A stretch of DNA of 64,000 nucleotides from Leptolyngbyaceae cyanobacterium C42_A2020_001 (GCA_015272515.1 JACYLN010000113.1:1-64000), one strand, 5' to 3'. Counted from the stretch's first letter, positions 1 through 8,875 are shown. Notes: generated by a model from the letters alone, not told the origin. Numbers and translations are program-made.

Positions 1-16
1 GCACTCATAACGGACT

Positions 17-1099
17 ATGACCACAACACTACAGCGCGTCGAGCGCCAAAACGTGTGGCAACAGTTTTGTGAATGGATCACCTCCACCGATAACCGGCTA
101 TACATTGGCTGGTTCGGCGTACTGATGATCCCCACCCTACTGGCAGCCACCATCTGCTTCATCATCGCCTTCATCGCCGCCCCTCCAGTAGACATCGACG
201 GCATCCGCGAGCCTGTTGCAGGTTCACTAATGTACGGCAACAACATCATCTCTGGTGCAGTTGTGCCCTCCTCCAACGCCATTGGACTGCACTTCTACCC
301 CATCTGGGAAGCCGCATCCCTCGATGAATGGCTGTACAACGGCGGACCCTACCAACTCGTCGTCCTGCACTTCTTGATTGGAGTCTTCTGCTACATGGGA
401 CGCGAGTGGGAACTCTCCTACCGTTTGGGAATGCGCCCGTGGATCTGCGTTGCCTACTCTGCCCCCGTTGCAGCAGCAACCGCCGTCTTCTTGATCTACC
501 CCATCGGACAAGGTTCCTTCTCCGACGGCATGCCCCTGGGCATCTCCGGCACCTTCAACTTCATGTTCGTGTTCCAAGCCGAGCACAACATTTTGATGCA
601 CCCCTTCCACATGCTGGGTGTAGCCGGAGTCTTCGGCGGCAGCTTGTTCTCCGCAATGCACGGTTCCTTGGTGACCTCCTCCCTAGTGCGTGAGACCACC
701 GAAACCGAATCTCAGAACTACGGGTACAAGTTTGGGCAAGAAGAAGAGACCTACAACATCGTGGCAGCGCACGGCTACTTTGGACGGTTGATCTTCCAAT
801 ACGCCAGCTTCAACAACTCCCGTTCCTTGCACTTCTTCTTGGGTGCATGGCCCGTCATCGGCATCTGGTTTACCTCCCTGGGCATCAGCACGATGGCATT
901 CAACCTGAACGGGTTCAACTTCAACCAGTCCATCATCGACTCGCAAGGTCGTGTGGTGAGCACCTGGGCGGATGTACTCAACCGCGCCAACCTGGGGATG
1001 GAAGTGATGCACGAGCGTAATGCTCACAACTTCCCGCTGGATTTGGCTGCTGGCGAGGCAACTCCTGTAGCTTTGACTGCTCCTGCCATCAACGGCTAG
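17..1099 (+). CDS. psbA: Photosystem II D1 protein
   Basis: The 360-residue protein is the D1 reaction-centre subunit of photosystem II, an integral thylakoid protein that binds P680, pheophytin, QB and the manganese cluster. It has the usual D1 length. Visible landmarks are Tyr161 (YZ), Asp170, Glu189, Ser264 in the QB pocket, and the C-terminal HERNAH...LDLA ligand region followed by a 16-residue extension removed by a C-terminal protease. Residue 130 is Glu, the form known from high-light D1 variants, whereas Gln is typical of the low-light form. Gly80 and Phe158 argue against the microaerobic D1' type. The promoter and leader lie outside the window. Confidence 0.99.
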   Translation: MTTTLQRVERQNVWQQFCEWITSTDNRLYIGWFGVLMIPTLLAATICFIIAFIAAPPVDIDGIREPVAGSLMYGNNIISGAVVPSSNAIGLHFYPIWEAASLDEWLYNGGPYQLVVLHFLIGVFCYMGREWELSYRLGMRPWICVAYSAPVAAATAVFLIYPIGQGSFSDGMPLGISGTFNFMFVFQAEHNILMHPFHMLGVAGVFGGSLFSAMHGSLVTSSLVRETTETESQNYGYKFGQEEETYNIVAAHGYFGRLIFQYASFNNSRSLHFFLGAWPVIGIWFTSLGISTMAFNLNGFNFNQSIIDSQGRVVSTWADVLNRANLGMEVMHERNAHNFPLDLAAGEATPVALTAPAING

Positions 1100-1127
1100 G
1101 GATTTGGGTTAGTTTTTGATTGTCTGG

Positions 1128-1165
1128 AAGCCTCTCACCTCCCGGTGGGAGGCTTTTGAGTGTTT
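1128..1165 (+). terminator. Intrinsic terminator after psbA
   Basis: A 12-bp stem, AAGCCTCTCACC at 1128-1139 with GGTGGGAGGCTT at 1144-1155 (one T-G pair) and a TCCC loop, is followed by a moderately T-rich tract. It lies 29 nt after the psbA stop and before the convergent phosphatase gene. Confidence 0.8.
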
Positions 1166-1169
1166 GATA

Positions 1170-1730
1170 TTAACGACACGCATCGAGAAGGGCATTGAGT
1201 TCTGCGATCGCTTTCCACGGGTTCCGTCCTCGAAATACGCCTGCGATCGCTGCTTCGTATGGATTCCTGCTTCTGCTTCTTACTTCCCGGATCGCATCCT
1301 GTGGTGAAAACCCCCGTCGGCTGACTAGCCAAGCTGCTAAAACGTGCCCTGTACGCCCCACACCTCCCGAACAGTGAACCACTACTTTTTCGTGATGCTC
1401 GTCGGCATTTGCCAAAAACGGCAAGATATTTTGGGTGAGCATTGCCTGATCTGCTAAACAAAAATCTTCAATCGGTGCCCAACACACTCGTTCCGAACCA
1501 AATGCGTACTGATAGGTTGCCAACAGATTTGAATAATTAGCCAATTGGGTTGGAGGTAACAAACAGCAAACTTGCTGAATGCTTTGGCTCTGCATGAACT
1601 CAATCCACTGATTTACGCCCTCATCACTACGGTGGGGTTTTGCCGAACCAAACACGATCGCTTCATTGGTTGATGCACTAGCAAACCGATACATCGCTAT
1701 TGCTGTCAGGTGAATTGCATATTTAATCAT
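1170..1730 (-). CDS. Dual-specificity/tyrosine-type protein phosphatase
   Basis: This protein of about 186 residues carries the cysteine phosphatase signature HCSGGVGRTG (HCX5R), with the catalytic Cys and Arg in place, near the middle of the chain. An upstream Asp that could act as general acid is not certain by eye. Known members remove phosphate from Tyr or Ser/Thr in proteins or from phosphoinositides; the substrate here cannot be told. The frame stays open to a TTG at 1751. I chose the ATG at 1730, but an ATG at 1694 is also possible, because none has a clear ribosome site. The gene is convergent with psbA. Repeat copy A lies just upstream of it. Confidence 0.8.
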   Translation of the reverse strand: MIKYAIHLTAIAMYRFASASTNEAIVFGSAKPHRSDEGVNQWIEFMQSQSIQQVCCLLPPTQLANYSNLLATYQYAFGSERVCWAPIEDFCLADQAMLTQNILPFLANADEHHEKVVVHCSGGVGRTGHVLAAWLVSRRGFSPQDAIREVRSRSRNPYEAAIAGVFRGRNPWKAIAELNALLDACR

Positions 1731-1753
1731 GACGCGGTTGCTGCATCTCAAGA

Positions 1754-1826
1754 TATAGCTTTGGTCAGAACGCTTAGGACAGGAAAAAGTGGCAAAGCCA
1801 ATGCTGGGTAGGCGTTCTGACTCGCC
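1754..1826 (-). repeat. Dispersed hairpin repeat, copy A
   Basis: On the minus strand this 73-nt stretch matches copy B (43825-43897) at 61 positions by my count. It contains a perfect 10-bp inverted repeat, GTCAGAACGC with GCGTTCTGAC (plus-strand positions 1812-1821 and 1764-1773), and ends in CCAAAGCTATA. It lies directly upstream of the phosphatase gene, in the same orientation. Confidence 0.75.
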
Positions 1827-1856
1827 ATAGCCACGTTACAGATGGCTACAGCTATA

Positions 1857-1892
1857 AACAAAAAGCCCAGCTTTCACCGGGCTTTTGTTTTG
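1857..1892 (-). terminator. Intrinsic terminator for the 1948-2325 gene
   Basis: Stem AAAAGCCC at 1861-1868 pairs with GGGCTTTT at 1879-1886. Both flanks are A/T rich, so it can work in either direction. It lies downstream of the minus-strand membrane-protein gene. Confidence 0.75.
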
Positions 1893-1947
1893 CAGAAACA
1901 CTGCAAAAAGCAAATGATAGTTAATAAGACTCGGAGGCACACGTCCG

Positions 1948-2325
1948 TTAGTTGTTCGTCACCTCGCAGGTTAGAGGGCAGGCTGCATAAACCGATTCAT
2001 GTTTTAGATCGGCTTCACCACGCATCCAGGGCAACCAGCTTACGTTCTTGGGGTGGACACCTTTAAAGGTAAGCACAGCCGCTGCAACTAAAACCCCTAC
2101 GACCTGAACTCCGATAACACCGCCCGCAACGAGTAAAATGCCAACACCTGGCAGGAGAGATTGAAGCACCATTGCCAACAGTGAACCGATTGTCACAATC
2201 AAAATTCCAACAGGAAATCCAATAATGAGCAAGCAAACCGTCAAAATTCCTGTCCATAGCAGGAAACTTCTCAACATCAACCCATAGTCAGACTGATTAA
2301 CCATCTGGCTTTGAGAAACAGTCAC
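1948..2325 (-). CDS. Small membrane protein of unknown function
   Basis: I do not recognise this 125-residue protein. Two or three hydrophobic segments rich in Leu, Ile, Val and Gly occupy about residues 20-90. The tail after them is polar and ends with two cysteines (ACPLTCEV). It is probably a plasma- or thylakoid-membrane protein. The ATG at 2325 follows an AGGTAAG-like ribosome site on the minus strand. It stands alone, with a terminator downstream at 1857-1892 and 445 bp of non-coding sequence upstream. The pattern looks coding, but no function can be assigned. Confidence 0.6.
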   Translation of the reverse strand: MTVSQSQMVNQSDYGLMLRSFLLWTGILTVCLLIIGFPVGILIVTIGSLLAMVLQSLLPGVGILLVAGGVIGVQVVGVLVAAAVLTFKGVHPKNVSWLPWMRGEADLKHESVYAACPLTCEVTNN

Positions 2326-2770
2326 GTCTTACCTCCAAAAAATACTTATTAATTGAACAGATTGCTTGCAACGCAGTAGCTGCGATGGAAATCAGATATT
2401 TCCGCTTAGTTTATAGAAATTCCCTCAGATATATAAGAGTTTGTTTATAAACTTAACAATGGGTTGTACTTATTCATTCGGTCTGGATGAATTGATGTGA
2501 GTATTTGCTCAGTGAAGGGGTGAACTATGTGCTTAAAAAATTCGCTGTAATCTTACATTTACGTGGTTTTCCTCTGGTTTGACGAGGGCAAGTTGTCTCA
2601 GCAGAACAGAAACAACGCTATAGAGTGGTTGCTATACAAAGGATTCAATCGAACTCTTTATATAACTTAAGAAGGCTCTCATAAACAGTAGATTCTTTTT
2701 TGCAAAGCGTTTGGCTATGAGAGATTGGAGGGTGATCAGTATTGCGTAATCAGCCATCAAAGTTGGACGT
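2326..2770. other. Non-coding gap, 445 bp
   Basis: This AT-rich gap lies between divergent genes and probably holds both promoters. I see no RNA gene or repeat in it. Short open frames on either strand look like chance. Confidence 0.5.
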
Positions 2771-3847
2771 ATGTTAGCAGCGTTATTGTACGGAAAAGAA
2801 GATTTACGGTTGGAGCAAGTTGAAGAGCCGATGCCAGCCTCTGGAGAAGTTGTGATTCGCGTCAAAGCGGCAACAACGTGTGGAACGGATCTCAAGGTAT
2901 GGCGCAGAGGTGGACACGCGAAGATGCTGACACCGCCAACTCCGTTTGGACATGAAGCCGCGGGAGAAATTGTGGCAGTTGGCGATGGGGTAGTAAGCTG
3001 GCAAGTTGGCGATCGCGTTGTGGCAAACAACTCCGCCCCTTGCATGAACTGTTTCTTCTGCACCAAGCAAGAGTACTCGCTGTGTCAGAATTTGCTATTC
3101 AACAACGGCACGTTTGCTGAATACCTCAAAATTCCAGCCCCCATCGTGCAACATAATCTCTTGCCCATTCCGGATGATTTACCGTTTGAACTGGCATCGA
3201 TGACAGAGCCATTGGCATGTGTGCTGCATGGAGCCGCTCGTTCTAATGTGCAGCAGGGCGATCGCGTAGTGGTGTTGGGTGATGGCGCGATTGGATTGAT
3301 GTTTGTGGCGGCACTGGCATCTGGGCGGGGAGACTGGTTTCCTGCTGCCCATGCTCCAGATTCCAGGGATCGGTTTACTGAGGTGTTTTTGTTTGGGGGT
3401 AATCAGCAACGCCTCACCATTGGCGGAAAGTTGGGGGCGGCAAAAACGTTTAACTATAAACAGATTGAGGATGTTCCAGCACTGGTGAAGCAGTTAACCG
3501 ATGGCTGGGGCGCAGACGTGGTGGTTGAGGCGACGGGCGTGCCATCTGTTTGGGAAATGGCGATCGCCTGTGCTCGTCCTGGTGCAACTGTCAATCTATT
3601 TGGTGGTTGCCCACGAGATACCACAATCACAGTGAATACAGAGCAACTGCACTACAGTGAACTCACTTTAAAGGGCGTTTTTCATAACACTCCCCAATAT
3701 GTGCAAGCCGCGCTTGATTTGTTGGCAAGTGGGGCAGTTCCTCTGGATCTTTTAGTGAGTGGCTCAGCGCCGTTAGCTGAACTTGGGCAAGTGTTTGAAG
3801 CGATGAAACAGCGTCAGGTGATTAAAGTCGCGATCTCGCCTAACTAA
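2771..3847 (+). CDS. Zinc-dependent medium-chain alcohol dehydrogenase
   Basis: This 358-residue NAD(P)-dependent dehydrogenase belongs to the sorbitol/threonine dehydrogenase type. Catalytic-zinc ligands are Cys37, His61 and Glu62 (GHE). The structural-zinc cysteines are Cys91, Cys94, Cys97 and Cys105. The Rossmann glycine motif is GDGAIG at 170-175. The substrate is unknown, probably a polyol, sugar or alcohol. About 16 residues (188-203, DWFPAAHAPDSRDRFT) interrupt the fold between the first Rossmann helix and the strand EVFLFGG, making it longer than the usual 340-345 residues. The ATG start immediately precedes a typical N-terminus. It is convergent with the next gene, 18 bp away. Confidence 0.9.
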   Translation: MLAALLYGKEDLRLEQVEEPMPASGEVVIRVKAATTCGTDLKVWRRGGHAKMLTPPTPFGHEAAGEIVAVGDGVVSWQVGDRVVANNSAPCMNCFFCTKQEYSLCQNLLFNNGTFAEYLKIPAPIVQHNLLPIPDDLPFELASMTEPLACVLHGAARSNVQQGDRVVVLGDGAIGLMFVAALASGRGDWFPAAHAPDSRDRFTEVFLFGGNQQRLTIGGKLGAAKTFNYKQIEDVPALVKQLTDGWGADVVVEATGVPSVWEMAIACARPGATVNLFGGCPRDTTITVNTEQLHYSELTLKGVFHNTPQYVQAALDLLASGAVPLDLLVSGSAPLAELGQVFEAMKQRQVIKVAISPN

Positions 3848-3865
3848 AAGGTTTTGACAAATCAA

Positions 3866-4675
3866 TCACTTAGTTTGTTTTGCTGAAGCACTTGGCGGCG
3901 GTTGAACCACAAGCTTTCCATCCTTTTCAAAAATCTTGCCACCCAACGCAACAATCTCTCGTTTTGCCCGTTCTTGGGTTTGTTGATCGCCAACTGCCGC
4001 TGCCTGCTGATAAATCGCTGCCCATGCGGATACTCGGACGGGCTTACTGTTTGGGTCTTGGCGCAAAAACTCAGCCGTTTGGCGAAAAACCAGATTTAAC
4101 TCGGCGTAGGGTGTCCCTTCTACCCACTTTGCTGCCATTTCAAGAGAGCGCACAGATCCGGGAATATCGCCTAATAGAAGCAGTTGATCCAGGCTCATAA
4201 AGCGCCAAACTTGAAAGGCGAGGGGGTCAATTTGTGGAGAAAGTGCATTCGTGCCCCGTTGCATCATTGCAACCGCAAGTTCTGGTTTACCCGCCTGGTG
4301 AGAAACGCTATTTGAAAGAAAAATATAGGCTCCGGCGAAGCGAGGGTCACGCTGGGTAACAATATCAAAATATTCTGGACTCAAGCCGTACCCCGTTTTA
4401 GCGCGAGCCTCATCGTCTCCATAATATTGAAGAAAATTTAGAAAGACCCAATTCGCAAAGAGATTGTCGAAGCCGAAGCTGGGCATTTGTTTCAATAACT
4501 CCAGCCGAAATTTTTCTTGCTCCCCTGCCTGAATTGGATCTTCAAGCCAGAGGGAAGGCTGTTGCAAACGAGCACGTTGGAGTGCAATCACTCCCAACAG
4601 GGCAACTACCGCGATCGCGACCATCGTGCCCAGCTTAATCCAATTCAAGTGCGATCGCTGATAGGTAGACTTCAT
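3866..4675 (-). CDS. Membrane-anchored TPR-like protein
   Basis: The protein has about 269 residues from the ATG at 4675; the frame extends upstream to 4732 without a better start. One N-terminal transmembrane helix (about residues 15-35) is followed by a helical region resembling tetratricopeptide repeats (segments around FANWVFLNFLQYYGDDEAR and later). The C-terminus is Pro/Ser/Lys rich. I believe similar proteins are conserved in cyanobacteria without a known role; the fold suggests a periplasmic or lumenal scaffold. Convergent with the dehydrogenase and divergent from ctpB. Confidence 0.65.
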   Translation of the reverse strand: MKSTYQRSHLNWIKLGTMVAIAVVALLGVIALQRARLQQPSLWLEDPIQAGEQEKFRLELLKQMPSFGFDNLFANWVFLNFLQYYGDDEARAKTGYGLSPEYFDIVTQRDPRFAGAYIFLSNSVSHQAGKPELAVAMMQRGTNALSPQIDPLAFQVWRFMSLDQLLLLGDIPGSVRSLEMAAKWVEGTPYAELNLVFRQTAEFLRQDPNSKPVRVSAWAAIYQQAAAVGDQQTQERAKREIVALGGKIFEKDGKLVVQPPPSASAKQTK

Positions 4676-4732
4676 ATGGGATGCAGCTATTGGAAGGGAA
4701 GAAAAAAGAAGGTGGGAAAAGTCGTCTGACAA

Positions 4733-5135
4733 GTGGGGGTTCAGAATGATGTCTAGCCACAGCCAGATTTTGTAAAGAAGTTAAAACTTTCGGTAAACTT
4801 TACGATAAGACCCCTATCCTAATCCATCGATCTTTAGTTACATTGTCGCAAAAGCTATATTCAAGTTTAGCGATGCGTTGGAGTACAAAGTACTGATTTA
4901 AAGTCCAGACGATCAGCAAACTGTCATCTTTTTTATAGACTGAGGGGTAGTCATCCGGCTATCTTAGATCCAACTCTTAAAGGGCAGTTCACTCGCTAGA
5001 TTTTCCGGCTAAAACAAAATCGTAATGGTAATGAATATCATTGCTTTCTGAGACTTATATCGTCTCGTAGCAATGTGTCAGACGTGCTCTACGTGCTCTT
5101 CGGCAACCTATTTGTAAAATTCGAGCGCTAATTCA
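4733..5135. other. Non-coding gap upstream of the protease gene
   Basis: No gene is visible in these 403 bp. They contain an AATGA-ATA-TCATT inverted repeat at 5030-5042 inside a sequence that faintly resembles a Fur box, and a short direct repeat ACGTGCTCT near 5090-5100. Promoters for both divergent genes should lie here. Confidence 0.4.
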
Positions 5136-6458
5136 ATGAACCGATCCTTGCACCATCTTTCGCTCTCCAAAGCAGCACTTTGTAGCGGAGCGGTTGCAGC
5201 GACCGCTGCTATCACGTTATTCGGTCCAGGATTAGGGCGTGTCCGAGCAGCATTGCAGGATAGCCCAAAAGCCTTGCTTGACGAGGCATGGCAGATTGTT
5301 AATCGTGAATATGTGGATGAAACATTCAACCGGGTTAATTGGCAAGCAGAGCGGCAAGTTCTGCTGGATAAAAGTTATTCATCTCGCCAAGAAGCTTATG
5401 CTGCGTTGAGAAAATCTTTGGAGAAACTGGACGATCCCTATACCCGCTTCATGGATCCAAAACAGTACGAAGCTTTGAGTAGTCAAACGGCAGGAGAGGT
5501 TTCGGGTGTTGGGATTCGTTTAGAGGTCAATGAAAAAACGAAAGCGCTCACCGTAGTGGAACCGATCGAAAACTCTCCGGCGATACGGGCAGGGATTCAA
5601 TCGGGCGATCATATCTTGTCAATTAATGGCAAATCGACCAAAGGAATGTCTGTTGAAGATGCTTCTAACTTGATTCGAGGGGAAGTTGGCACAAAGGTTA
5701 GTCTAGAAATTCGTCGTGCAGCTACGCCAAGCAGTTTTACAGTCTCACTAATGCGTGCTCGGATTGAACTACCCACTGTGCGCTACTCGCTGAAGCAGGA
5801 AGGTAACAATCGCATTGGTTACATTCGTTTGAATGAATTCAGTGCTCATGCCGCTGAGCAAATGCGTCGGGCAATTCAAGAGTTGAGTACTCAAAAGGTT
5901 AGCGGATTTGTCTTGGATCTGCGCGGTAATCCAGGTGGGTTGCTTCAAGCCAGTATTGAAATTAGTCGGATGTGGATGGATCAAGGTGCGATTGTTCGCA
6001 CGGTTGACCGTCGAGGCAGAGATGAGCAAGTGTCAGCGAATCAAACTGCGCTAACGAAGCTGCCACTGGTGGTTTTGGTAGATGGCAATTCAGCCAGTTC
6101 CAGTGAGATTTTGACAGGTGCGCTCAAAGATAACGGACGTGCAACAATTGTGGGTAGTCAAACTTTTGGCAAGGCGCTTGTTCAGTCTGTTCATAACTTA
6201 GCGGATGGCTCTGGGTTAGCGGTGACGATCGCCCATTACTACACTCCGAAAGGAACGGATATCAGCCACAAAGGTATTGATCCAGATGTGAAAATTGACC
6301 TGACCGAGTCGGATCAGAAGAAGCTGTCGTCCGATCCAAAGCTTCTGGCAACTCTGCAAGATCCGCAGTATGCACGAGCGGTATCCGAATTAGAAAAGAT
6401 CATTCTGGCTCAACCAGGTTTGCCGAATAAGCAAGCGGTTGTTGTACCACAGCGCTAG
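5136..6458 (+). CDS. ctpB: C-terminal processing serine protease (S41A, CtpB-like)
   Basis: This 440-residue protease cleaves C-terminal extensions in the lumen or periplasm. The N-terminus has a hydrophobic signal segment (about 12-40). A PDZ domain spans roughly 120-205. The S41 catalytic core contains Ser321 in GNSASSSEIL and Lys346 in TFGKALVQ, with the 25-residue Ser-Lys spacing of the family. CtpA matures D1, while CtpB and CtpC are paralogues of less certain role; the N-terminus and the AALQDSPKALLDEAWQIVN segment look CtpB-like to me, but this is memory, not alignment. It is followed by a strong terminator and is convergent with moaB. Confidence 0.93.
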   Translation: MNRSLHHLSLSKAALCSGAVAATAAITLFGPGLGRVRAALQDSPKALLDEAWQIVNREYVDETFNRVNWQAERQVLLDKSYSSRQEAYAALRKSLEKLDDPYTRFMDPKQYEALSSQTAGEVSGVGIRLEVNEKTKALTVVEPIENSPAIRAGIQSGDHILSINGKSTKGMSVEDASNLIRGEVGTKVSLEIRRAATPSSFTVSLMRARIELPTVRYSLKQEGNNRIGYIRLNEFSAHAAEQMRRAIQELSTQKVSGFVLDLRGNPGGLLQASIEISRMWMDQGAIVRTVDRRGRDEQVSANQTALTKLPLVVLVDGNSASSSEILTGALKDNGRATIVGSQTFGKALVQSVHNLADGSGLAVTIAHYYTPKGTDISHKGIDPDVKIDLTESDQKKLSSDPKLLATLQDPQYARAVSELEKIILAQPGLPNKQAVVVPQR

Positions 6459-6492
6459 TTCAGCTTATCTCTGCTGCACTTAGTCATCAAAC

Positions 6493-6529
6493 AAAAAGAT
6501 CGCTGCTGTATGAGCGATCTTTTTGTTGT
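6493..6529 (+). terminator. Intrinsic terminator after the protease gene
   Basis: A 12-bp perfect stem, AAAAAGATCGCT at 6493-6504 with AGCGATCTTTTT at 6513-6524, runs into TTTTTGTTGTT. Confidence 0.9.
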
Positions 6530-6590
6530 TAAAGAGCCATGGATCACATAGCGGCATTTGTAGGTATAGCATTCCCTGCAAAGGCAGAGA

Positions 6591-6662
6591 TGCGAGTTAG
6601 AGAGCTTTACTAGTGAGCATTTTTAGCAACTCGCTTTATCCTAAACTCTTTGACTAAAGCTA
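6591..6662 (+). repeat. Dispersed hairpin repeat, copy C
   Basis: This diverged 72-nt copy begins TGCGAGTTAG and ends TGACTAAAGCTA. A 9-bp stem (GTTAGAGAG at 6596-6604 with CTCTTTGAC at 6646-6654, two wobble pairs) takes the place of the 10-bp stem of copy A. It lies between the convergent protease and moaB genes. Confidence 0.55.
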
Positions 6663-6666
6663 CAGT

Positions 6667-7179
6667 TCAGATTGATCCAGCTTTCAACTGATGCACGAGA
6701 TGCCTGATTTCCGGCAGAATCAGCTTCTGCATAGCGAGGGAAACGGCATTGCTAGAACCAGGAACGGAAAAGATGAGCTTGCTACGATAACTGCCAGCGA
6801 TCGCCCGTGACGCGATCGCTCGCGATCCGATCTCTTGGAAACTCAACCAGCGAAAAAGTTCTCCAAAACCGGGGAGAGATTTTTCCAACAGTGCCTCGAT
6901 TACATCGTAAGTTGTGTCTCGGGGCGCAATTCCGGTGCCACCGTTGAGAATTACCACATCCAGCTCATCCTTGTAGCTCCACTGCTCAACCTGGGATTGA
7001 ATCTGATTTGGCTCATCTTTAACTAATGTGTAGGCAAGCACTTTGTGACCAGATTCCGTAAGCAACTGCTGAATCAGTTGACCGCTGCGATCGGTTTCGA
7101 CCGTTCGGGTATCGGTGACCGTAATCACTGCACAGGCAACCGAAAAATCAGCCATATCAGGGTGAGGAGTGGTAGCCAT
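6667..7179 (-). CDS. moaB: Molybdenum cofactor biosynthesis protein B
   Basis: This 170-residue MoaB/MogA-fold protein is expected to adenylate or bind molybdopterin on the way to molybdenum cofactor in the cytoplasm. Nitrate reductase is a typical client. Family signatures are VITVTDTRTVETDRSG near the start, the LNGGTGIAPRDTT loop (residues about 80-92) and VPGSSNAVSLAMQK near the end. The segment GSRAIASRAIAG contains a tandem SRAIA duplication, encoded by two GCGATCGC-type octamers. The length is normal for the family. The gene is convergent with the protease gene and lies in the same direction as psb28, with 41 bp between them. Confidence 0.92.
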   Translation of the reverse strand: MATTPHPDMADFSVACAVITVTDTRTVETDRSGQLIQQLLTESGHKVLAYTLVKDEPNQIQSQVEQWSYKDELDVVILNGGTGIAPRDTTYDVIEALLEKSLPGFGELFRWLSFQEIGSRAIASRAIAGSYRSKLIFSVPGSSNAVSLAMQKLILPEIRHLVHQLKAGSI

Positions 7180-7220
7180 AAAGTTTGAAAATGAGTGTTA
7201 GCTTGTCCCCGCTCAGGCTG

Positions 7221-7559
7221 TTACGATTTTGTGAAACCCAGGTCGTTTTCCTCAGCATACCGCTCCATAAACCGGATGAAGCGTTCCCATTCGTTCGTAG
7301 ATTTCATTAAATAGACGGCTTCGATCGCATCCGGTTGCCCATTCACGAACTTTGCCTTCACTTCCCGTGTGCTAATTTCGCCCTCATCATCAATCAGGTA
7401 CATACCTGTGATCTCTTCAGTCATATTGTTAGATAATGCTTTCGGGTTTTGGAAGTAAAAGGTTGCTGTACCGTTGCTTCCATCTTTGGAACGGGTTATG
7501 CGGACATCAGGAATCACATCTTCATCGATACCCCTAGCAAACTGAATTCGAGCAGCCAT
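7221..7559 (-). CDS. psb28: Photosystem II assembly protein Psb28
   Basis: Psb28 is a 112-residue soluble protein on the cytoplasmic side of assembling photosystem II, associated with CP47 and cytochrome b559 in intermediates. Family features are the N-terminal [20 protein letters not shown], the middle [17 protein letters not shown], and the C-terminal [20 protein letters not shown]. The length is standard. The gene lies directly upstream of moaB in the same direction and is divergent from the next gene. Confidence 0.97.
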   Translation of the reverse strand: MAARIQFARGIDEDVIPDVRITRSKDGSNGTATFYFQNPKALSNNMTEEITGMYLIDDEGEISTREVKAKFVNGQPDAIEAVYLMKSTNEWERFIRFMERYAEENDLGFTKS

Positions 7560-7745
7560 AGTCTTTTACTTCGTGAGATTGTGAACAAAAATCGACATCT
7601 TTTCATCATCTCACACGACACAACCGTTGCCATCTTTGATGGAATAGCGGTTGTCAGTCACCCCAGTTACTGGCTTGTTTGAGGGGGCATTGGCTAGACT
7701 GTTGGCGGAACGCAAACAAAGATTTTCAAAACAGTTGGAACGTTT

Positions 7746-8066
7746 GTGAAGTACTTCTTTCTATCAGACGGGTGGGTTATTGGCAGAGTCTGGGAGTTGG
7801 GCGGGCTATGGAACGAAAGTGCATGGCGACGCAAGCCTGAGATTCAACAAATGGAGCTATGCATTTGGGAGAACGAGGAAAAGCTATGGCTGTATCGAGT
7901 TGAGGATGCGGTGTTGATGGTGGAAGTAAAGCCTGGAGAGAGTCTTATGGCAGAGGCTGCACCTAAGACAATTGGCCAGGTGGTTTTGAAGCGGTTAATC
8001 ACGGCTGATCAGGCGATCGAGTTGCTGTGTGCTGACCAAAGCCGTAATCTGAGTCTGAAGCTGTGA
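7746..8066 (+). CDS. Conserved cyanobacterial protein, function unknown
   Basis: The 106-residue protein starts at a GTG. It has a Trp-rich N-terminal half (DGWVIGRVWELGGLWNESAW) and a likely beta-rich core. No signal peptide, membrane helix or catalytic motif is visible. I recall similar small proteins in other cyanobacteria but no function. The start is supported by the hydrophobic sequence right after it, not by a strong ribosome site. The gene is convergent with the next one, 20 bp apart, and divergent from psb28. Confidence 0.6.
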   Translation: MKYFFLSDGWVIGRVWELGGLWNESAWRRKPEIQQMELCIWENEEKLWLYRVEDAVLMVEVKPGESLMAEAAPKTIGQVVLKRLITADQAIELLCADQSRNLSLKL

Positions 8067-8086
8067 AGTTGCATCACTGGCTACTT

Positions 8087-8875
8087 TTAGGGGCTGGTAA
8101 CTTGAGGTGATGGTTGGTTAGAGACAGATTTTGGCAAAGCGACTGTTTGCTTCAGTAGCACAACCCGCCGACTATCGACTAAGGTTGCCCAGAACCCGCG
8201 ATCGCTCAAAGTTTGAAGTGCCGCATAGGCAGCATCGGAATCGGTAGTGTAGAGTGCCAGCAGAAATGGCGACTGCCCATACGCTACTAGTCCCACATCT
8301 CTTCCGATCGCTTGTTTAACCGTTATGGCAATTTCTGGCTGATTTGCATAATCCACTAAAACCGCGTAGCCCGGTCCTAAGGGTTTCGGGTTGTATTGAG
8401 ATGAACTGGTTGTGGTTGGCTTTCCCCCTGGGGAAGGCGGAGTTGAGGGAGTCGCTGGTTTGGATGCAGGAGAAGGGGGGGGTGCAATCACTGGCGCTTC
8501 GGCAGGTCGAGCAACGTAAGCAGCAAGCCCGGTGGTCTCAGTGATGTAACGTGCCCAGGCATTGGCGCGTTCCACGGTTCTAAAGCCACCCACGCGGGTG
8601 ACTTGATCATTCAAGTAATTACAAGTAGCGATCGCCGTGTTCGGCGGCAAAAGTTGCCGTACCTGCCCCTGACTGTCGGGAGTGCGAGTGACGACAAGCA
8701 ACAGAAACTCGCTGGGTTGGGGAGGTGGACACGCGATGGAATTAGCTTCTTGAGCCGGGAAAGATTGGGCAGAAGGTAACTGAGCTTGGACTCCGGTGTC
8801 AGCAGCCCCCAGGAGGATGACTACAGCCAGCGAAGTGCCAAGCCAATGGTTTGATACCTGGTTAATTTGGTTCAT
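8087..8875 (-). CDS. Secreted Pro-rich protein, SPOR-like halves
   Basis: The 262-residue protein has an N-terminal signal sequence (hydrophobic 12-30, cleavage likely after VQA). Two globular parts are separated by a Pro/Ser/Thr-rich linker (about residues 125-165). Both halves contain a strand-helix pattern reminiscent of SPOR repeats (RVGGFRTVERANAWARYI; SDAAYAALQTLSDRGFWATLV), but I cannot claim peptidoglycan binding from sequence alone. It is likely periplasmic. It is an isolated minus-strand gene upstream of ycf54's 3' end by about 90 bp. Confidence 0.65.
   Translation of the reverse strand: MNQINQVSNHWLGTSLAVVILLGAADTGVQAQLPSAQSFPAQEANSIACPPPQPSEFLLLVVTRTPDSQGQVRQLLPPNTAIATCNYLNDQVTRVGGFRTVERANAWARYITETTGLAAYVARPAEAPVIAPPPSPASKPATPSTPPSPGGKPTTTSSSQYNPKPLGPGYAVLVDYANQPEIAITVKQAIGRDVGLVAYGQSPFLLALYTTDSDAAYAALQTLSDRGFWATLVDSRRVVLLKQTVALPKSVSNQPSPQVTSP

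Noticed and set aside
227-1027. Long open frames antisense and out of frame within psbA
   Set aside because: They are shadows of the GC-biased psbA coding sequence and have no domain or ribosome site.
2632-3070. Minus-strand frames overlapping the 5' part of the dehydrogenase gene
   Set aside because: They lie almost wholly over a well-supported gene and encode no recognisable protein.
4850-4870. GCAAAAGCTATATT upstream of the protease gene as a fifth hairpin-repeat copy
   Set aside because: No paired stem is found at the right distance and the other boxes are missing.
8030-8046. GACCAAAGC inside the gene at 7746, like the tail of the hairpin repeat
   Set aside because: It is within a coding sequence, without the stem or the other boxes, so it is a chance match.
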